The notes under the pieces were generated by a model. The model had not been told where the DNA came from and searched no databases. It saw nothing but the letters and a program-made list of their open reading frames with translations. 64,000 bases of DNA. Source: Thioalbus denitrificans (lineage in GTDB: Bacteria > Pseudomonadota > Gammaproteobacteria > DSM-26407). A program made the translations under genes and the position numbers. Within the stretch, counting starts at the first letter, position 1, and every line of letters starts with the position of its first letter. This document shows, one piece after another, positions 52,149-60,787 of the stretch. Location of the stretch: positions 660,175-724,174 of the forward strand of contig NZ_QPJY01000001.1 of the NCBI RefSeq assembly GCF_003337735.1, read 5' to 3'.

Positions 52149-53147
52149 ATGAAGAAGCGCATCATTACGCTGGCCGTGGCGGCCGCCTGCGCCGCGCCGC
52201 TGGCCGCGTCCGCCGACGCCGTCATGTATGGCCGCGTGAACGTCAACCTGGTCCACCAGGACATGGACTACTATCCCTGGATCGACGTCGATGACGCCGA
52301 GGCCTGGAATGTGGAGAACAACGCCTCCCGCATCGGCGTGAAGGGCTCCGAGGACCTGGGCAACGGCCTGGCCGCGGTGTACCAGTTCGAGTTCGGCGTC
52401 GACGCCTCCGACTCCGGCGGCCTGAGCGGCCGCCTGGCCTACGCCGGCATCACCGGCGGCTTCGGCACCTTCGCCATGGGCCGCCAGTGGACCCCCTACT
52501 ACGGCTCCGTGGACAAGACCGACATCATGCAGGTCGGCGGCATGAACGACGCCTACCTGGGCCTGACCCGCGTCGGCAATGCCGTGGCCTATGTGACCCC
52601 GAACTTCAACGGCCTGTCCGGGAAGGTCGCGCTGGTCATCGACAATGGCGGGTCCGAGGATCTGAACGAGGACTTCGCCGACTGGTGGAACGTGTCGGTG
52701 GACTACGACAACGGCCCGCTGAGTGTCGGCGCCTCCTACCTGGCTTCCGCCGGTGACTACGAGGGCGGCCTGTTCGGCATCGCCGCCAAGTACAACTTCG
52801 GCATGTTCTCCCTCATCGGCCAGTACGAGCACGCCGACGAGGATTACGGCGACAACATCTATGATGGCGCGCTCTATGTCTGGCCGCTGGACGGCGAGAT
52901 CAACGCCTATTCCCTGGGTGGCGAGGTGTACTTCGGCAACAACACCGTCCGTGCCGTCTACGGTCATGTGGAAGACCGGGACGACGACGGCAGCACCTGG
53001 ACGCTGGGCCTGGAGCACAACTTCAGCAAGCGCACCCGCATCTTCGCCGAGTACGAGGACTCCGACCTGAACCGGGTCAAGCACGGCGACCACCAGGATT
53101 TGGTGGAAGGCCAGCGCTTCGGTGTCGGCATCCGCCACGACTTCTGA
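52149..53147 (+). CDS. Porin 3 of nine
   Basis: A 332-residue porin with signal MKKRIITLAVAAACAAPLAA, first loop with an aromatic segment (DMDYYPWIDVDDAEAWN) and a long variable loop (DNIYDGALYVWPLDGEINAY) carrying two Trp not seen in the others. Core and RFGVGIRHDF end as in the family. GGGAGGGGAATC precedes the ATG. Confidence 0.95.
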   Translation: MKKRIITLAVAAACAAPLAASADAVMYGRVNVNLVHQDMDYYPWIDVDDAEAWNVENNASRIGVKGSEDLGNGLAAVYQFEFGVDASDSGGLSGRLAYAGITGGFGTFAMGRQWTPYYGSVDKTDIMQVGGMNDAYLGLTRVGNAVAYVTPNFNGLSGKVALVIDNGGSEDLNEDFADWWNVSVDYDNGPLSVGASYLASAGDYEGGLFGIAAKYNFGMFSLIGQYEHADEDYGDNIYDGALYVWPLDGEINAYSLGGEVYFGNNTVRAVYGHVEDRDDDGSTWTLGLEHNFSKRTRIFAEYEDSDLNRVKHGDHQDLVEGQRFGVGIRHDF

Positions 53148-53174
53148 TCTCCCCGCGGAGAGCTGAAGTGAAGA

Positions 53175-53202
53175 CGGGCGCCTCCGGGCGCCCGTTTTTT
53201 TT
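53175..53202 (+). terminator. Porin 3 terminator
   Basis: CGGGCGCC, loop TCCG, GGCGCCCG, eight T. Confidence 0.95.
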
Positions 53203-53230
53203 GATCAATGTTGTGTTATTGCAACGGTTG

Positions 53231-53259
53231 TTGTGTGTTTATCAGTATGGTGCTATAAC
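53231..53259 (+). promoter_or_regulatory. Promoter of porin 4
   Basis: TTGTGT (53231-53236), 17 bp, TATAAC (53254-53259) with an extended TGC just before the -10. Confidence 0.75.
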
Positions 53260-53316
53260 AATCGCGTCTGTCGTGTGACACCATAATCCGGCTCATATTC
53301 CTGGGAGGGAATTCTA

Positions 53317-54333
53317 GTGAAGAAACTGCTGACTCTGGCCGTTGCCGCCGCCTGCGCCGCGCCGCTCGTCGCCTCTGCCAACCCGGTCGTCTACGGTCGG
53401 GTCAACGTGAACCTGGTCCACCAGGACTACGACTACGAAGTGCCCTTCGGTACCTGGGATGGCGGCGACGCCGAGGCCTGGAACGTGGAGAACAACGCCT
53501 CCCGCGTGGGCGTGAAGGGCTCCGAGGATCTGGGCAACGGCCTGGCCGCGGTGTACCAGTTCGAGTTCGGCGTCGACGCCTCCGACTCCGGTGGTCTGAG
53601 CGGCCGCCTGGCCTACGCCGGCATCACCGGCGGCTTCGGCACCTTCGCCATGGGCCGCCAGTGGACTCCCTACTACGGTTCCGTGGACAAGATCGACATC
53701 ATGCAGGTCGGCGGCATGAACGACGCCTACCTGGGCCTGACCCGCGTCGGCAACGCCGTGGCCTACGTGACCCCGAACTTCAACGGCCTGTCCGGCAAGC
53801 TGGCGCTGGTCATCGACAACGGCGGCGCCGAGGACGTGGGCGAGGACTTCGCCGACTGGTGGAACGTCTCCGTGGACTATGACAATGGTCCGCTCTCCGT
53901 GGGCGCCTCCTACCTGGCGGCCCAGGGTGACGTGGACGGCGCCCTGTGGGGTCTGGCCGCGAAGTACAACTTCGGCATGTTCGCTCTCATCGGCCAGTTC
54001 GAGCAGGCTGACGAGGACTACATCGCTGCTGCGCGTCCCGGCAACTTCGGCGGCACCGCCGTGGAAGGTGATACCACTTCCTGGGCACTGGGAGGCGAGG
54101 TCTACCTCGGCAACAACACCCTGCGTGCCACCTATGGCAGCGTGGACAGCGACGAGAACGACGGCAGCACCTGGACCCTGGGCGCCGAGCACAACTTCAG
54201 CAAGCGCACCCGCGTCTTCGTCGAGTACGAGGATTCCGAGCTGAACCGCGTGAAGCACACCGCCTTCAGCACCTCCGACTACCACGACATCGAGGGTCAG
54301 CGCTTCGGCGTCGGTATCCGCCACGACTTCTAA
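53317..54333 (+). CDS. Porin 4 of nine, GTG start
   Basis: A 338-residue porin that begins with GTG (CTGGGAGGGAATTCTA upstream), unlike the other eight ATG starts. Core almost as in porin 2 (DVGEDFADWWNVSVDYDNGP), later loop YIAAARPGNFGGTAVEGDTT and FSTSDYHDIEGQRFG. The GTG may lower its expression. Confidence 0.95.
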   Translation: MKKLLTLAVAAACAAPLVASANPVVYGRVNVNLVHQDYDYEVPFGTWDGGDAEAWNVENNASRVGVKGSEDLGNGLAAVYQFEFGVDASDSGGLSGRLAYAGITGGFGTFAMGRQWTPYYGSVDKIDIMQVGGMNDAYLGLTRVGNAVAYVTPNFNGLSGKLALVIDNGGAEDVGEDFADWWNVSVDYDNGPLSVGASYLAAQGDVDGALWGLAAKYNFGMFALIGQFEQADEDYIAAARPGNFGGTAVEGDTTSWALGGEVYLGNNTLRATYGSVDSDENDGSTWTLGAEHNFSKRTRVFVEYEDSELNRVKHTAFSTSDYHDIEGQRFGVGIRHDF

Positions 54334-54360
54334 TCTCCCGACGGAGAGCTGAAGTGAAGA

Positions 54361-54386
54361 CGGGCGCCCTTGGGCGCCCGTTTTTT
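54361..54386 (+). terminator. Porin 4 terminator
   Basis: CGGGCGCCC, loop TT, GGGCGCCCG, six T. Confidence 0.95.
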
Positions 54387-54427
54387 ATGATCATCCCTCT
54401 CCGCGTGTCGCTGCTGAACAACCAGTG

Positions 54428-54456
54428 TTGCAATTATGTCGGTCTTGTATTAAACA
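54428..54456 (+). promoter_or_regulatory. Promoter of porin 5
   Basis: TTGCAA (54428-54433), 17 bp, TAAACA (54451-54456). Confidence 0.6.
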
Positions 54457-54528
54457 GTCGCATTACGAACGATTGAGTTGATTGCCAGCGGATCTCCTAT
54501 CCGCCGGCTATTCGGGGGGATTATTAGA

Positions 54529-55494
54529 ATGAAGAAACGACTTATCACAGTAGCTGTGGCTGTTGCCTGTGCCTCACCGCTGGTGGCTTCGGCCGACGCC
54601 ATCATGTACGGACGCGTCAACGTCAACCTGGTGCACGAGGATGCCAAGCTCACCGTGTGCACCGATGGTTGCCTGAGTGCAAGCGACGATGCCTGGGACC
54701 TGCAGAACAACGCCTCGCGCATCGGCGTGAAGGGTTCCGAGGACCTGGGCAACGGCCTGGCCGCCATCTTCCAGTTCGAGTTCGGCGTCGACGCCTCCGA
54801 CTCCGGCGACCTCAGTGGCCGCCTGGCCTATGCCGGCCTGACCGGCGGTTTCGGCACCATTGCCGTGGGCCGGCAGTGGACGCCCTACTACGGCTCCGTC
54901 GACAAGACCGACATCATGCAGGTCAACAGCATGAACAGCCATTACCTGGGGCTTACCCGCGTCGGCAACGCCGTGGCCTACGTGACCCCGAGCTTCAACG
55001 GCCTGTCCGGCAAGGTTGCGCTCGTGATCGACAACGGCGGCGCCGAGGATACCGGCGAGGATTTCGCCGACTGGACCAACGTCTCTGTCGACTACGACAA
55101 CGGCCCCCTGTCGATTGGCGCTTCCTGGCTGCGTGAGAACAGTGGTGAGGGTGACCTCTGGGGCGTGGCCGGCAAGTACAACTTCGGCATGTTCGCCCTG
55201 ATCGGCCAGTACGAGAATGCCGACGAGGATTACTACGGTGACGATACCACTTCCTGGGCGCTGGGCGGTGAAGTCTACTTCGGCAACAATACCCTTCGCG
55301 CCGTGTATGGCGACATGGACTTCGGGGGGTTCGGCGATGGCACCAACTGGGCCGTCGGTGTGGAGCACAACTTCAGCAAGCGCACCCGGATCTTTGCCGA
55401 GTATCAGGATTTCGATGCCGAGGCAAATCTCGCCAACGAATCCGCGAAGGCGGAGCTGAAGCGCTTCGGCGTCGGTATCCGCCACGACTTCTAA
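54529..55494 (+). CDS. Porin 5 of nine, with a Cys pair in the first loop
   Basis: A 321-residue porin with signal MKKRLITVAVAVACASPLVA and a first external segment DAKLTVCTDGCLSASDDAWD that contains two Cys four apart. It shares SIGASWLRENSGEGDLWGVA with porin 9. DLQNNASRIGVKG links it with porin 6. The DNA is somewhat less GC-biased at its ends than porins 1-4. Ends RFGVGIRHDF. Confidence 0.95.
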   Translation: MKKRLITVAVAVACASPLVASADAIMYGRVNVNLVHEDAKLTVCTDGCLSASDDAWDLQNNASRIGVKGSEDLGNGLAAIFQFEFGVDASDSGDLSGRLAYAGLTGGFGTIAVGRQWTPYYGSVDKTDIMQVNSMNSHYLGLTRVGNAVAYVTPSFNGLSGKVALVIDNGGAEDTGEDFADWTNVSVDYDNGPLSIGASWLRENSGEGDLWGVAGKYNFGMFALIGQYENADEDYYGDDTTSWALGGEVYFGNNTLRAVYGDMDFGGFGDGTNWAVGVEHNFSKRTRIFAEYQDFDAEANLANESAKAELKRFGVGIRHDF

Positions 55495-55521
55495 TCTCCC
55501 GACGGAGAGTTGAAGTGAAGA

Positions 55522-55548
55522 CGGGCGCCTGCGGGCGCCCGTTTTTTT
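55522..55548 (+). terminator. Porin 5 terminator
   Basis: CGGGCGCC, TGCG, GGCGCCCG, seven T. Confidence 0.95.
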
Positions 55549-55580
55549 GTCAAAGCATGTTGTAATAGTGAGACGGTTTG

Positions 55581-55609
55581 TTGCTATTTCGGCAATCAAG
55601 TGCTACATA
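55581..55609 (+). promoter_or_regulatory. Promoter of porin 6
   Basis: TTGCTA (55581-55586), 17 bp, TACATA (55604-55609). Confidence 0.65.
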
Positions 55610-55685
55610 CTATTCATCATCAACATGAGGTGCTATCAATGCGCCTCGATCATTATCCATCAACAGGGACCGGAGCCAGAATTCC

Positions 55686-56663
55686 ATGAAGAAGAACCTG
55701 CTTACCCTGGCCGTGGCCGCCGCCTGTGCGCTGCCTCTGGCCGCTTCCGCAGACGCCATCATGTACGGTCGCGTCAACGTCAACCTGGTGCATGAGGACT
55801 TCGATACCGGCGGGAACTTCCGCCTGGCCAACGACGACGATGCCTGGGACCTGCAGAACAACGCCTCCCGCATCGGCGTGAAGGGCTCCGAGGACCTGGG
55901 CAACGGCCTGGCCGCCATCTTCCAGTTCGAGTTCGGCGTCGATGCCTCCGACTCCGGCGACCTGAGCGGCCGCCTGGCCTATGCCGGTCTCACCGGCGGT
56001 TTCGGCACCTTTGCGATGGGCCGCCAGTGGACGCCCTACTACGGCTCCGTGGACAAGACCGACATCATGCAGATCGGCGCCATGAACGATCACTACCTGG
56101 GCCTGACCCGGGTGGGCAACGCCGTGGCCTACGTGACCCCGAACTTCAACGGGCTGTCCGGCAAGCTGGCCCTGGTGGTGGACAACGGGGGTGCCGAGGA
56201 CCTGGGCGAGGACTTCGCCGACTGGTGGAACGTGTCGGTGGACTATGACAACGGTCCGATCTCCATCGGTGTGTCCTACCTGGGTGCCGAGGGCGATACC
56301 GACGGTTCGCTCTGGGGCGTGGCCGGCAAGTACAACTTCGGCATGTTCGCCCTCATCGGCCAGTACGAGAGCGCCGATGACAATTACACCGGTGATGATG
56401 ACACCACCTCCTGGGCCCTCGGCGGCGAGGTCTATCTCGGCAACAACACCCTCCGCGCCGTCTACGGCAGTGTCGATGCCGGTTACATGGGCGACGGCAA
56501 CAACTGGGCGCTGGGCGTGGAGCACAATTTCAGCAAGCGCACCCGCATCTTCGCCGAGTACGAGGATTCCGACTACCAGAAGACCACCTGTGCGGGTGAT
56601 GGCGACTTCACCTGCTACCTCGAGGGGCAGCGCTTCGGCGTCGGTATTCGCCACGACTTCTGA
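55686..56663 (+). CDS. Porin 6 of nine, with a Cys pair near the C terminus
   Basis: A 325-residue porin. Late external loop YQKTTCAGDGDFTCYLEGQR has two Cys eight apart; the first loop is FDTGGNFRLANDDDAWDLQ. Ends RFGVGIRHDF. GGACCGGAG precedes the start by a moderate distance. Confidence 0.95.
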   Translation: MKKNLLTLAVAAACALPLAASADAIMYGRVNVNLVHEDFDTGGNFRLANDDDAWDLQNNASRIGVKGSEDLGNGLAAIFQFEFGVDASDSGDLSGRLAYAGLTGGFGTFAMGRQWTPYYGSVDKTDIMQIGAMNDHYLGLTRVGNAVAYVTPNFNGLSGKLALVVDNGGAEDLGEDFADWWNVSVDYDNGPISIGVSYLGAEGDTDGSLWGVAGKYNFGMFALIGQYESADDNYTGDDDTTSWALGGEVYLGNNTLRAVYGSVDAGYMGDGNNWALGVEHNFSKRTRIFAEYEDSDYQKTTCAGDGDFTCYLEGQRFGVGIRHDF

Positions 56664-56688
56664 CATCGGAATCGACTGCTGACCATGA

Positions 56689-56712
56689 CGGGCGCCTGCG
56701 GGCGCCCGTTTT
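56689..56712 (+). terminator. Porin 6 terminator
   Basis: CGGGCGCC, TGCG, GGCGCCCG, four T. Shorter T tract than the other members. Confidence 0.85.
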
Positions 56713-56755
56713 GCATGGGGCGTTCCGCAGGAATGTTGTAATTTGTCAACTCATG

Positions 56756-56784
56756 TTGTGAATGTGTTACTCATGTGCTATCTA
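56756..56784 (+). promoter_or_regulatory. Promoter of porin 7
   Basis: TTGTGA (56756-56761), 17 bp, TATCTA (56779-56784). Confidence 0.7.
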
Positions 56785-56840
56785 ATCAACTACGCGATTC
56801 CTGATTTTTGCACTTGGGTAAGACCCGGGAGATTCACAAA

Positions 56841-57884
56841 ATGAAAAAGCAGATCATCACCCTGGCTGTCGCCGCCGCCTGCGCCGCACCGCTGGTCGCG
56901 TCCGCCAACCCCATTCTCTACGGCCGGGTCAACGTCAACCTGGTCAACGAGGACATGGACAGCAAGCTCTGCCAGGCGGGAACGACCCGCTGCGTCAGTG
57001 ACAGCAGCGAAGCCTGGGACACCCAGAACAACGCCTCCCGCATCGGCGTGAAGGGCTCCGAGGACCTGGGCAACGGCCTGGCCGCCGTCTACCAGTTCGA
57101 GTTCGGCGTCGATGCCTCCGACTCCGGCGGCCTGAGCGGGCGTCTGGCCTATGCCGGCCTGACCGGCGGGTTCGGCACCTTCGCCATGGGCCGCCAGTGG
57201 ACGCCCTACTACGGCTCCGTGGACAAGACCGACATCATGCAGATTGGCGGCATGAATGACATCTACCTCGGCCTGACCCGCGTCGGCAACGCCGTGGCCT
57301 ACGTGACCCCGAACTTCAACGGCCTGTCCGGCAAGCTGGCGCTGGTCATCGACAACGGTGGCGCCGAGGACGTGGGCGAGGATTTCGCCGACTGGTGGAA
57401 CGCCTCCGTGGATTACGACAACGGCCCGCTGAGCGTCGGCCTCTCCTACCTGGCCGCCCAGGGTGACGTGGACGGCGCCCTGTGGGGTCTGGCCGGCAAG
57501 TACAACTTCGGCATGTTCTCCATCATCGGCCAGTACGAGGACGCCGACGAGGAGTACGCCGGCGCCGTGACCACCAGCAGCTATGGCGACTGGTATGCGC
57601 CGGGCGCGGTGGTGCCCGCCGATGATGCCAAGGCCTGGGCCATCGGTGCCGAGGTCTACCTCGGCAACAACACCATCCGGGCCGTCTACGGCGATCTCGA
57701 TGCGGGTGATGCCGGTGAGGCCACCAGCTGGAGTCTGGGTGTCGAGCACAACTTCAGCAAGAGGACCCGCATCTTCGCCGAGTACCAGGACCTTGAAGCC
57801 GAGAAGAACTACTTCACGACGGGGAATGTGAAGGAGAATGCCGACGAGCAGCGTTTCGGCGTCGGTATCCGTCACGACTTCTGA
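56841..57884 (+). CDS. Porin 7 of nine, longest, with a Cys pair in the first loop
   Basis: A 347-residue porin, the longest in the array. First loop DSKLCQAGTTRCVSDSSEAW holds two Cys seven apart. A long variable loop (TTSSYGDWYAPGAVVPADDA) adds length. Core through DVGEDFADWWNASVDYDNGP as in porin 2, and the DNA of this block is nearly the same as that of porin 2. Ends RFGVGIRHDF. Confidence 0.95.
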   Translation: MKKQIITLAVAAACAAPLVASANPILYGRVNVNLVNEDMDSKLCQAGTTRCVSDSSEAWDTQNNASRIGVKGSEDLGNGLAAVYQFEFGVDASDSGGLSGRLAYAGLTGGFGTFAMGRQWTPYYGSVDKTDIMQIGGMNDIYLGLTRVGNAVAYVTPNFNGLSGKLALVIDNGGAEDVGEDFADWWNASVDYDNGPLSVGLSYLAAQGDVDGALWGLAGKYNFGMFSIIGQYEDADEEYAGAVTTSSYGDWYAPGAVVPADDAKAWAIGAEVYLGNNTIRAVYGDLDAGDAGEATSWSLGVEHNFSKRTRIFAEYQDLEAEKNYFTTGNVKENADEQRFGVGIRHDF

Positions 57885-57913
57885 TCTCCCCCGGGAGCGG
57901 CGGATTAACAGGA

Positions 57914-57939
57914 CGGGCGCCTTCGGGCGCCCGTTTTTT
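57914..57939 (+). terminator. Porin 7 terminator
   Basis: CGGGCGCC, loop TTCG, GGCGCCCG, six T. Confidence 0.95.
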
Positions 57940-58068
57940 ATTGCGCCATTGAGCGTGAACGCCCGTTGCGCCGGTCCGAACCGGCCTGCCCGCCGGTCGG
58001 CGGGTGTGGGCAGGGGCCACAAGAATCCCGGATAGCGATCGAGCACTGTTGCATTAACCACAAAACTA

Positions 58069-58097
58069 TTGTGTGAATGTGACGAAGTTGTTATAAA
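58069..58097 (+). promoter_or_regulatory. Promoter of porin 8
   Basis: TTGTGT (58069-58074), 17 bp, TATAAA (58092-58097). Confidence 0.75.
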
Positions 58098-58143
58098 TTG
58101 TGACGCAGTTCACAACTCGATTGACTTTCAGGGAGAGTGTTCA

Positions 58144-59106
58144 ATGAAGAAGCTTGTCACGATTGCAGTTGCCGCCGCCCTTGCCGCACCGCTGGCCGCT
58201 GCTGCCAACCCCACCCTCTATGGCCGTGTCAACGTGAACCTGGTCCACGAGGACACCGACTTTTTCGAGGATGGCAGCAGCGAGGCCTGGGACGTGCAGA
58301 ACAACGCCTCCCGCGTGGGGGTGAAGGGCTCCGAGGATCTGGGCAACGGCCTGACCGCCGTCTATCAGTTCGAGTTCGGGGTGGACGCGTCCGATTCCGG
58401 CGATGTGAGCGGCCGACTGGCCTATGCCGGCATTGCCGGTGGCTTCGGCGTCTTCGCCATGGGTCGGCAGTGGACCCCGTATTACAACACGGTGGACAAG
58501 ACCGACATCATGCAGATCAACGGCATGAACGACTCCTACATCGGTCCCAGCCGCATCGGCAACGCCGTGGCCTACATCACGCCGACCTTCAACGGCCTCA
58601 CCGGAACCCTGGCGCTGGTCATCGACAATAATGGCGATGCGGGTGACCTGGCCGAAGTGCTGAACCTGGGCAACACCGGCGACGATGGCGTGGACATGAT
58701 CAACGCCTCGGTGGACTACAGCAACGGCCCGATCTCCGCCGGTGTCTCCTACCTCGGCCTGGAGGGTGACTGGGACATCTCCATCTGGGGTCTGGGCGGC
58801 AAGTACACCATCGGCAACTTCGCCCTGATCGGCCAGTACGAGAATGCGGATGACCTGGATGTCGATGCCTGGCGTGTGGGCGGCGAGGTCTACCTGGGCA
58901 GCAACACCCTGCGCGCCGTGTACGGCAGCGTGGACGCCGGTTCCGACTACGACAGCTGGGCCATCGGCGTGGAGCACAACTTCAGCAAGCGCACCCGGGT
59001 CTTCGCCGAGTACGAGGACAGCGAGCTCAATGGCCTCTGGAGTGCGGAGTTGGGGGCTGGCGCCGAGCAGCAGCGCTTCGGCGTGGGCATCCGCCACGAC
59101 TTCTGA
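58144..59106 (+). CDS. Porin 8 of nine, most divergent core
   Basis: A 320-residue porin that keeps NNASRVGVKGSEDLGNGL but departs in loop 3 (RQWTPYYNTVDKTDIMQINGMN) and in the mid region (DNNGDAGDLAEVLNLGNTGD replacing GGAEDVGEDFADWWN). Asn-Thr instead of Gly-Ser follows WTPYY, as in porin 9. It may be an older lineage. Ends RFGVGIRHDF. Confidence 0.95.
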   Translation: MKKLVTIAVAAALAAPLAAAANPTLYGRVNVNLVHEDTDFFEDGSSEAWDVQNNASRVGVKGSEDLGNGLTAVYQFEFGVDASDSGDVSGRLAYAGIAGGFGVFAMGRQWTPYYNTVDKTDIMQINGMNDSYIGPSRIGNAVAYITPTFNGLTGTLALVIDNNGDAGDLAEVLNLGNTGDDGVDMINASVDYSNGPISAGVSYLGLEGDWDISIWGLGGKYTIGNFALIGQYENADDLDVDAWRVGGEVYLGSNTLRAVYGSVDAGSDYDSWAIGVEHNFSKRTRVFAEYEDSELNGLWSAELGAGAEQQRFGVGIRHDF

Positions 59107-59132
59107 TCTCCCTGCGGGAAAGTCGGATGTGG

Positions 59133-59165
59133 ACTGTGGGCGCCTGCGGGCGCCCACAGTTTTTT
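59133..59165 (+). terminator. Porin 8 terminator
   Basis: A longer version, 12-bp stem starting ACTGTGGGCGCC with loop TGCG, followed by T6. Confidence 0.95.
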
Positions 59166-59192
59166 GTCAGTCCATGGGGAAGCATGGTGCGG

Positions 59193-59312
59193 GGTATTTC
59201 GGGGACAGTTTACTTATTTCATATCGGGCCTGGGGGTGGACCGAGTCTGAACCTATAAGTTTGTTTCACCTGACGCTGAGTCGGAAATAAGTAAACTGTC
59301 CCCGAAATACCC
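59193..59312. repeat. GGGGACAGTTTACTTATTTC inverted pair
   Basis: GGTATTTCGGGGACAGTTTA (59193) and its inverse ending AATACC at 59312, about 63 bp apart. Sequence of the kind linked to REP-associated tyrosine transposases (RAYTs) in many genomes; no such transposase is in the window. Confidence 0.8.
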
Positions 59313-59331
59313 AGAAATGTGAATTCGTTTG

Positions 59332-59360
59332 TTGTAGTCACAAGACATCAGTTGTATTAT
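59332..59360 (+). promoter_or_regulatory. Promoter of porin 9
   Basis: TTGTAG (59332-59337), 17 bp, TATTAT (59355-59360), just after the inverted repeat pair. Confidence 0.65.
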
Positions 59361-59422
59361 TGCCACCATTAGGACGCGGTCCTGGCCGTACTCTCTGTGA
59401 TTAACCTACTGGAGCTGCATTC

Positions 59423-60352
59423 ATGAAGAAGATCCTCTCTGTCGCCATTGCCGCGGCGCTGGTCGCCCCGCTGGCCGCCACCGCCAATCCCACCCTCTAC
59501 GGGCGCGTCAACGTCAGCCTGGCCCACGAGGATCTCGATGGCCTGGATTCCGCCTGGAACGTGCAGGACAACGCCTCCCGCATTGGCGTGAAGGGTTCCG
59601 AGGACCTGGGCAACGGCCTGTCCGCCATCTACCAGTTCGAGTTCTCCGTGGACGCCTCCGATTCCGGCAACCTGGGCGGTCGTCTGGCCTTCGCCGGCAT
59701 CACCGGCGGCTTCGGCACCTTCGCCATGGGCCGCCAGTGGACTCCCTACTACAACACCGTGGACAAGACCGACATCATGGAGTCGGGCTTCTCCAACGAC
59801 TACTACCTGGGCCTGTCCCGGGTGGGCAACGCCGTCGCCTATGTGACCCCGAACTTCAACGGGCTCTCCGGCGCCGTGGCGCTGGTGGTCGACAACGGCG
59901 GGGCCGAGGACACCGGCGAGGACTTCGCCGACTGGACCAACGTTTCCGTGGACTACAGCAACGGCCCGCTCTCCGTGGGCGGCTCCTGGTTGCGCGAGAA
60001 CAACGGCGAGGGTGACCTCTGGGGCCTGGCCGCCAGCTACAACTTCGGCATGTTCTCCATTATCGGCCAGTACGAGGACGCCGATTCGGATTACTATGGT
60101 GACGACGCCACTTCCTGGGCGCTGGGCGGCGAAGTCTACTTCGGCAACAACACCCTGCGTGGCGTTTACGCCAACGTGGATGCCGGGATGTACGGCGACG
60201 CGACCTCCTGGATCATCGGCGCCGACCACGCCTTCAGCCAGCGCACCAAGGTGTTCGCCGAGTACATGGACACCGAGCTGGCCAGCTCCGACATGCTGAA
60301 GGGCTACACCGACGGCCAGTACTTCGGGGTCGGCATCCGCCACGACTTCTGA
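59423..60352 (+). CDS. Porin 9 of nine, shortest
   Basis: A 309-residue porin. First external loop is short (HEDLDGLDSAWN). RQWTPYYNTVDKTDIMESGF links it with porin 8, and SVGGSWLRENNGEGDLWGLA with porin 5. Ends YFGVGIRHDF. Core DNA is less similar to porins 1-4. Confidence 0.95.
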   Translation: MKKILSVAIAAALVAPLAATANPTLYGRVNVSLAHEDLDGLDSAWNVQDNASRIGVKGSEDLGNGLSAIYQFEFSVDASDSGNLGGRLAFAGITGGFGTFAMGRQWTPYYNTVDKTDIMESGFSNDYYLGLSRVGNAVAYVTPNFNGLSGAVALVVDNGGAEDTGEDFADWTNVSVDYSNGPLSVGGSWLRENNGEGDLWGLAASYNFGMFSIIGQYEDADSDYYGDDATSWALGGEVYFGNNTLRGVYANVDAGMYGDATSWIIGADHAFSQRTKVFAEYMDTELASSDMLKGYTDGQYFGVGIRHDF

Positions 60353-60377
60353 GTCGGACCCGGTCGGAAACTCGAGA

Positions 60378-60400
60378 CGGGCGCCTTCGGGCGCCCGTTT
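60378..60400 (+). terminator. Porin 9 terminator
   Basis: CGGGCGCC, loop TTCG, GGCGCCCG, three T. Confidence 0.85.
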
Positions 60401-60454
60401 CGTTTGCGGATGGTGTCGAGTCCCGGGTTTCGTGTTGCGAGGCGGATTCGTTGT

Positions 60455-60676
60455 TCACCACGAAGGTGGAAAGAAGAGGCAGTTTAACCGCAGATTACGC
60501 TGATTAACGCAGATGGCCCTTTGTACGAAGGCATGTTGAGGTGTCAGCTAGATATGCAGGGGCATCTGCCCGGTAAAGACTGTATCGGTAATCGACGGCT
60601 AAATCTGCGTATTCTGTGTAATCTGCGGAAAAAGTCTTTGTGTCCCTTCTTGGTGTCCTTCGTGCCTTCGTGGTGA
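60455..60676. mobile_element. TCACCACGAAGG MITE-like element, degenerate
   Basis: Left arm TCACCACGAAGGTGGAAAGA is shortened; right arm ends TTCGTGCCTTCGTGGTGA at 60676. Inner arms ACCGCAGATTACGCTGATTA near 60487 and the inverse ending about 60629 are good. No gene inside. Confidence 0.8.
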
Positions 60677-60697
60677 GACCTTTTCCGTCGTCGGCAA

Positions 60698-60782
60698 TTC
60701 GGGGACAGTTTACTTATTTCCAGGGTCGTCGAGGGGGCGGCATGGAAGGAGCCAGCCACGGAAATAAGTAAACTGTCCCGGA
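60698..60782. repeat. GGGGACAGTTTACTTATTTC inverted pair, second copy
   Basis: ATTCGGGGACAGTTTACTTA at 60698 and GAAATAAGTAAACTGTCC ending about 60778, only 40 bp apart. It lies between the 60455-60676 element and the livF stop. Confidence 0.85.
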
Positions 60783-60787
60783 AGTGT

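Noticed and set aside
49651-60352. Reading the porin array as one operon
   Set aside because: Every gene is preceded by a promoter-like site and followed by a terminator.
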